Positions 61,096-64,000 of a stretch of DNA of 64,000 nt are shown one piece after another. The first letter of the stretch is position 1. Each line of letters begins with the position of its first letter. The notes beneath the pieces were generated by a model. The model worked only from the letters and a program-made list of their open reading frames with translations, searched no databases and was not told where the DNA came from. This DNA is from Acetobacteraceae bacterium H6797 (lineage in GTDB: Bacteria > Pseudomonadota > Alphaproteobacteria > Acetobacterales > Acetobacteraceae). The position numbers were made by a program, and so were the translations under genes. The stretch lies in contig JADFCQ010000001.1 of the NCBI GenBank assembly GCA_015223225.1, positions 744,001 through 808,000 of the forward strand, in the 5' to 3' direction.

Positions 61096-61332
61096 ATGAT
61101 CAAAGTCAGCCTAATCGTCATGATCGTGCTGACCGGCATCATCGGCACCATCCTGAAATGGCGGGAAGAAGCCCAGGCCCGCACCCAGCCCCGGCCCAAG
61201 AAGCGCCGCGGCCTCGTCGCCGGCCTGAAGCACGATCTCAACCGCTGGGTCACCGCCGCCGCCGTGGCGGCGCTCGCCACCATCATCATCGTCGGGGGCC
61301 TCAACTGGCTCCGCGTCTGGCAAGGAAGCTGA
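61096..61332 (+). CDS. Small membrane protein embedded between purS and purQ
   Basis: 78 residues, family not recognised. Two membrane segments (about 2-20, [17 protein letters not shown], and about 52-70, [17 protein letters not shown]) flank a basic cytoplasmic loop rich in Arg/Lys/Pro ([10 protein letters not shown]). Its stop ends one base before the purQ start, and purS lies 59 bp upstream, so it belongs to the purine operon. Steady high third-position GC supports coding. Its role is unknown. Confidence 0.72.
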   Translation: MIKVSLIVMIVLTGIIGTILKWREEAQARTQPRPKKRRGLVAGLKHDLNRWVTAAAVAALATIIIVGGLNWLRVWQGS

Positions 61333-61333
61333 C

Positions 61334-62032
61334 ATGCGCGCCGCCATCATCGTCTTCCCCGGCACCAACCGCGAACGCGACATGGCCATCGCCCTGAAGC
61401 GCGTCACCGGCACCGCCCCCGCCATGGTCTTCCACCGCGAGACGAGCCTCCCCCAAGGGACGGACCTCGTGGTCCTCCCCGGCGGCTTCTCCTACGGGGA
61501 CTACCTCCGCTGCGGCGCCATGGCGGCCCAATCGCCCATCATGAAGGAAATCATCGCCTTCGCGAACAAGGGCGGCCACGTGCTCGGCGTCTGCAACGGC
61601 TTCCAGATGCTGGTCGAAACCGGCCTCCTCCCCGGCGCCCTCCTCCGCAACGCGACGCTGCGCTTCCTCTCCATGGACTGCCACATGCGCGTCGAGCGGA
61701 CCGACACCCCCTTCACCCACCGCTGGAACGCCGGCCACGTCTTCCGCTCCCCCATGGCCCACGGCGACGGCAACTACTTCTGCGACGCCGAAACCCTGAA
61801 GGCCCTGAACGCCGAAAACCGCGTCGTCTTCCGCTACACCACGCCCGAGGGCGAGGTGACGGCCGAAGCCAACCGCAACGGCTCCATCGACAACATCGCC
61901 GGCATCTGCTCCCCCAACGCCCGCATCCTCGGCCTGATGCCCCACCCGGAAGACTTGGTGGACCCCCTGATGGGCGGCACCGACGGCCTCCCCCTCTTCA
62001 CCAGCCTGGTCGACACCTTCGCGACCGCCTGA
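61334..62032 (+). CDS. purQ: Formylglycinamidine synthase subunit PurQ
   Basis: Glutaminase subunit feeding ammonia to PurL. 232 residues; class I amidotransferase nucleophile Cys 87 in GVCNGFQML, catalytic His/Glu in GLMPHPED (about 206/208), and the start FPGTNRERD match PurQ. The ATG follows the preceding stop after one base. purL, the usual next gene, is absent; two terminators and an accessory segment follow. Confidence 0.97.
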   Translation: MRAAIIVFPGTNRERDMAIALKRVTGTAPAMVFHRETSLPQGTDLVVLPGGFSYGDYLRCGAMAAQSPIMKEIIAFANKGGHVLGVCNGFQMLVETGLLPGALLRNATLRFLSMDCHMRVERTDTPFTHRWNAGHVFRSPMAHGDGNYFCDAETLKALNAENRVVFRYTTPEGEVTAEANRNGSIDNIAGICSPNARILGLMPHPEDLVDPLMGGTDGLPLFTSLVDTFATA

Positions 62033-62076
62033 ACGACGCCCGCCCCGGCTCAGGCCGGGCGACCAGCGCACACACC

Positions 62077-62113
62077 AAAAAGCCCGGCCCGGGATCACCC
62101 CGGCCGGGCTTTT
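62077..62113 (+). terminator. Intrinsic terminator of the pur operon (copy A)
   Basis: AAAAAGCCCGGCC (62077-62089) pairs with GGCCGGGCTTTT (62102-62113), with further pairing inside, followed by CGTTTGG. A near copy occurs at 62456-62500. Confidence 0.85.
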
Positions 62114-62132
62114 CGTTTGGCCTCACGGCGCC

Positions 62133-62181
62133 GCAGGGGCTCTGCCCCTGCATCCCGGCAGGAAACTGAGTTTCCTGCACC
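62133..62181. repeat. GC-rich hairpin repeat (copy 3)
   Basis: Two dyads, gcaggggctctgcccctgc (62133-62151) and gcaggaaactgagtttcctgc (62158-62178) ending in acc. They match the arrangement at 47331-47384 (gggagggctctgccctccc, then gcaggggaccgtgtcccctgc ending in acc), with base changes in one arm balanced in the other. Confidence 0.7.
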
Positions 62182-62455
62182 TTCCGTCACCAGTCACGCC
62201 GGCGGATTACGTTCGCATTGCCCATGAGAGCCTTTCCAATTCCGACCTCAAGCAAGTTTGGAGGGCGTCGCCCCCTCGATAGCCGCATCCCGGCCTGATG
62301 ACATAACGCAAGATCCGTTGGACCGATGCGATGGACGAAACATAAACTCCCGACAGTTAGACGAAAACTTTACCATCGACTGACCATTCCTAACCATTGT
62401 CAAGCCAAGACCAGCGCCCCCTATAAAGCCGAAATTCATAGCCGAAACCGAAACC

Positions 62456-62500
62456 CCAAAAAGCCCGGTCCGGGTTATCCCGGCCGGGCGTCATTTTTTT
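62456..62500 (+). terminator. Intrinsic terminator (copy B)
   Basis: CCAAAAAGCCCGG, then a short spacer and CCGGCCGGGC, then GTCATTTTTTT. About 30 of 35 bases match copy A at 62077. Between the copies (about 340 bp) no gene is evident; the DNA becomes steadily more AT-rich. Confidence 0.7.
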
Positions 62501-62641
62501 GCGAACAAAGTAAGAAGTTACAATAATTTTCTTGACGTCGAATCCGAAAAATCAAGACACACTGCAAAGTGCCTATAAAATTACAACCCGAGCTAAATCA
62601 AGCACTTAAGCATCTTCTCACAATTTCCACTGTAAACTTCC

Positions 62642-63223
62642 TCAAAGATCATCATCTCCATCCGCGGCCTTCCCTCCACCTTCACCGGCAAGCTTCTGAA
62701 CATCGCCATCATCAGCTGGCCCAAATCTCGAGATAAACTCATCCCAATCGGGGTGCTTGCCCGCAGGTGATTTTTCAATATCTTGACGCTCAGCCAAATG
62801 AACAAAAGGGGGAGAAAACCACCAACCGAGATTTCTTTGATTAATTAATTCCGGAGTTCTAGATAAATATGAGCTAAGCACAGTCACTGCTTTCTCATCG
62901 TTATTAGAAACTTTGATATTTTTCTTATCAAGAATCTCTACTAGTTCGCGTGTTTGCATGGGTCGAGCATGTTTTTTCAAAGTTTCTATTACAAAATCAA
63001 CGGCTTCAGCAGAAATTCCCCGAGTCGGGCGCTTTTTATTTTCATAGTCAGGAGATTTTTCAAGGAAATTGATTCCTGATTCGACTTCCTCATAGTGATT
63101 CTGAATTTCTATATAGTGCTCAATCTTTGTCGCTTTCTCACGAGCATTGTTCAGAAGTAGCTCATACTTCTGAATCTCCTTCCGAATTGCAGCCAAATCG
63201 GCTTCAGCGCGTGATCGAGACAT
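62642..63223 (-). CDS. Coiled-coil/winged-helix protein of unknown function
   Basis: 193 residues from the ATG at 63223 (MSRSRAEADLAAIRKE); the frame continues upstream to 63295 but that part is not family-like. Residues about 3-60 form a coiled coil (IRKEIQKYELLLNNAREKA). Residues about 75-145 look like a winged helix of the HARE-HTH type (AVDFVIETLKKHARPMQTRELVEIL, then a wing ending NLGWWFSP). The acidic tail ends DGDDDL. Strongly AT-rich relative to the chromosome, so acquired. Related domains are found beside restriction systems, but none is visible here. Confidence 0.65.
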   Translation of the reverse strand: MSRSRAEADLAAIRKEIQKYELLLNNAREKATKIEHYIEIQNHYEEVESGINFLEKSPDYENKKRPTRGISAEAVDFVIETLKKHARPMQTRELVEILDKKNIKVSNNDEKAVTVLSSYLSRTPELINQRNLGWWFSPPFVHLAERQDIEKSPAGKHPDWDEFISRFGPADDGDVQKLAGEGGGKAADGDDDL

Positions 63224-63367
63224 TTTCCGAAAAACCCCTTTGACAAAGGCACTTAAATAGCATACCCGCGCGACCGTCCAGCGAAATTTTCGCAAGAAGG
63301 CGACTGCAGGCGAGACTGCAGAACGCTTGACGTGGGCCGCTTCGATCGGTATTGGGAGAACATGGCC

Positions 63368-63424
63368 ACTGCGCGAGGCGGCACCCGAGGGGGGTTGGAT
63401 ACCCTCGGGTGCCCCGTGGGCAGT
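63368..63424. other. 57-nt long hairpin in the accessory segment
   Basis: Perfect 12-bp arms GGCACCCGAGGG (63380-63391) and CCCTCGGGTGCC (63402-63413), 10-base loop, plus outer ACTGC (63368-63372) and GCAGT (63420-63424). It lies in a 342-bp stretch without an evident gene. It could be an RNA element, a terminator without U-tract or a recombination site. Confidence 0.45.
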
Positions 63425-63565
63425 TCCAGCAGCTGTAAGGGGTCAATCTTCCGGCTGCGTGAGAAGGCATGAGCGCTTCGTCGGAACTGGGCCGTGCACC
63501 GGTTTTATAGACGCGGCGTATCATTGGGTCAAGGAGAGCCTAACCTCTGACTAATGGAGGTGGCG

Positions 63566-63673
63566 ATGCTCGCTCCCGGTACGCCGGTAGTGCACGTTCG
63601 CAGCTACACCCGGTTCCGTAATGGTTCCTGGGAGTTTGTCTGCGCACATGTTCGCAGCTGGCCGCGCAGCTAA
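63566..63673 (+). CDS. Small 35-residue ORF with strong ribosome site
   Basis: ATG at 63566, TAA at 63671, preceded by GGAGG (63557-63561). It encodes a basic peptide with VVHVRSYTRFRNGSWEF; I recall similar HVRSYTRFR motifs in tiny proteins of alphaproteobacterial mobile regions, but cannot check this. A terminator with a GAAA loop follows 15 bp after the stop, so it appears to be a complete small gene. Confidence 0.5.
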   Translation: MLAPGTPVVHVRSYTRFRNGSWEFVCAHVRSWPRS

Positions 63674-63688
63674 AGCGCGGATGACGGG

Positions 63689-63716
63689 ATTGGGGCTGGC
63701 GAAAGCCGGCCCCAAT
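63689..63716 (+). terminator. Terminator after the small ORF
   Basis: ATTGGGGCTGGC (63689-63700) and GCCGGCCCCAAT (63705-63716) pair over 12 bp, including one G-U, around a GAAA tetraloop, followed by TCCATTTC. Its U-tract is modest. Confidence 0.6.
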
Positions 63717-63816
63717 TCCATTTCTCCTGCCCCTTAGCGCTTTATCCTGATGAATGAGATGGGGCATGATGTAGGATAATATTGCTATTTCTCGCTAAAT
63801 ATGCTTTCTTCCTCCC

Positions 63817-64000
63817 ATGCGCCCCCTCACCGACCTCCAATTCCACGCTCTCCTCCCCTACCTCCTCCCTCGCTCCCCCGCAGGCCGCCAGATCGGTGAC
63901 CTGCGCCGGCGCATGAACGCCATTTTCCACATCGCCTGCACCCATTCCCCTTGGCGCGAACTCCCGGCGGAATACGGCAAGCCCGACACCATCCACCGCT
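63817..64000 (+). mobile_element. IS5-family transposase, 5' part (cut by the window edge)
   Basis: ATG at 63817 opens a frame that runs off the right edge (61 codons seen). LTDLQFHALLPYLLP, GRQIGDLRRRMNAIFHI and SPWRELPAEYGKPDTIHR match the N-terminal domain (DUF4096-type) of IS5-family DDE transposases. The left terminal inverted repeat was not identified with confidence. Together with the AT-rich genes before it, it marks an accessory region. Confidence 0.85.

Noticed and set aside
62248..62526. Short frames between the two terminators (62248-62439 minus, 62326-62526 plus)
   Set aside because: No ribosome sites or recognisable composition; the plus-strand frame runs into the second terminator.
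63742..63996. 84-codon minus-strand frame at the right edge
   Set aside because: Antisense to the IS5-type transposase start, which has a recognisable N-terminal domain.
1..64000. tRNA, rRNA or CRISPR genes
   Set aside because: No tRNA T-loop plus CCA-type folds, no rRNA-like stretches and no regularly spaced direct repeats were seen. A tRNAscan-SE or barrnap run would be decisive.

Overview
The window is high-GC, gene-dense DNA. It looks like an alphaproteobacterium of the Rhodospirillales, most likely Acetobacteraceae (Roseomonas-like). This rests on family content and gene order, not on a marker gene: no rRNA or tRNA was found. The supporting features are the order Lrp - trxB - LsrB/VtlR-type LysR - AbcR-like sRNA known from alphaproteobacteria, several orphan Bug (TctC-type) binding proteins, a PQQ-type sorbosone dehydrogenase relative, and GC-rich hairpin repeats between genes.

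Layout. 1-5.8 kb: 3' two thirds of carB, greA, ilvA with a very strong terminator, and an M20 amidohydrolase. 5.8-11.5 kb: a degenerate repeat, a membrane protein, a peptide-type binding protein, then Lrp, trxB, the LsrB-like regulator and, downstream of it, a structured sRNA that I assign to the AbcR (alpha-r15) family, with a LysR-type dyad upstream. 11.5-13.5 kb: a NeuD-like acyltransferase and argC. argC is preceded by a promoter, a nearly leaderless 31-codon reading frame with four consecutive Arg codons, and an intrinsic terminator, which together form a candidate arginine attenuator. 13.5-25.5 kb: catabolic and uptake genes (GntR/tartrate dehydrogenase/Bug receptor, sorbosone dehydrogenase-like protein, RNA methyltransferase, flavin monooxygenase, binding proteins) and a frameshifted GIY-YIG/DUF4357 gene. 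25.6-31.7 kb: a LysR gene and a five-gene carbohydrate ABC operon ending in an SDR. 31.8-40.4 kb: dsbB, an 85-bp inverted-repeat element, an Ldh-family dehydrogenase, a DUF1800/DUF1501 pair and a dnaB-alr-mlaE-mlaF operon.

40.7-49.1 kb is a sugar-acid catabolic locus: MFS carrier, L-idonate/L-gulonate 5-dehydrogenase-like enzyme, GntR regulator, UxuB, UxuA, KDPG aldolase and a class II aldolase. Dyads in both divergent regions share a CTACCAT core, so one GntR protein probably controls the locus. No KDG kinase is visible. 49.4-52.9 kb: secD-secF with a Bug receptor translationally coupled to secF and no yajC beside secD. 53.3-54.4 kb: a lower-GC WcbI-family gene that looks acquired. 54.7-59.8 kb: Gfo/Idh/MocA and aldo-keto reductases, an AraC regulator, a TANGO2/NRDE protein and a repeat-rich RcnB-like secreted protein.

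59.9-62.0 kb: purC-purS-(small membrane protein)-purQ. Instead of purL, a near-duplicate pair of terminators and an AT-rich accessory segment follow. That segment holds a coiled-coil/winged-helix protein, a 57-nt hairpin, a 35-codon ORF and the start of an IS5-type transposase that runs off the right edge. The most interesting items are the putative arginine leader peptide/attenuator of argC and the LsrB-AbcR-like regulatory pair with its putative operator.
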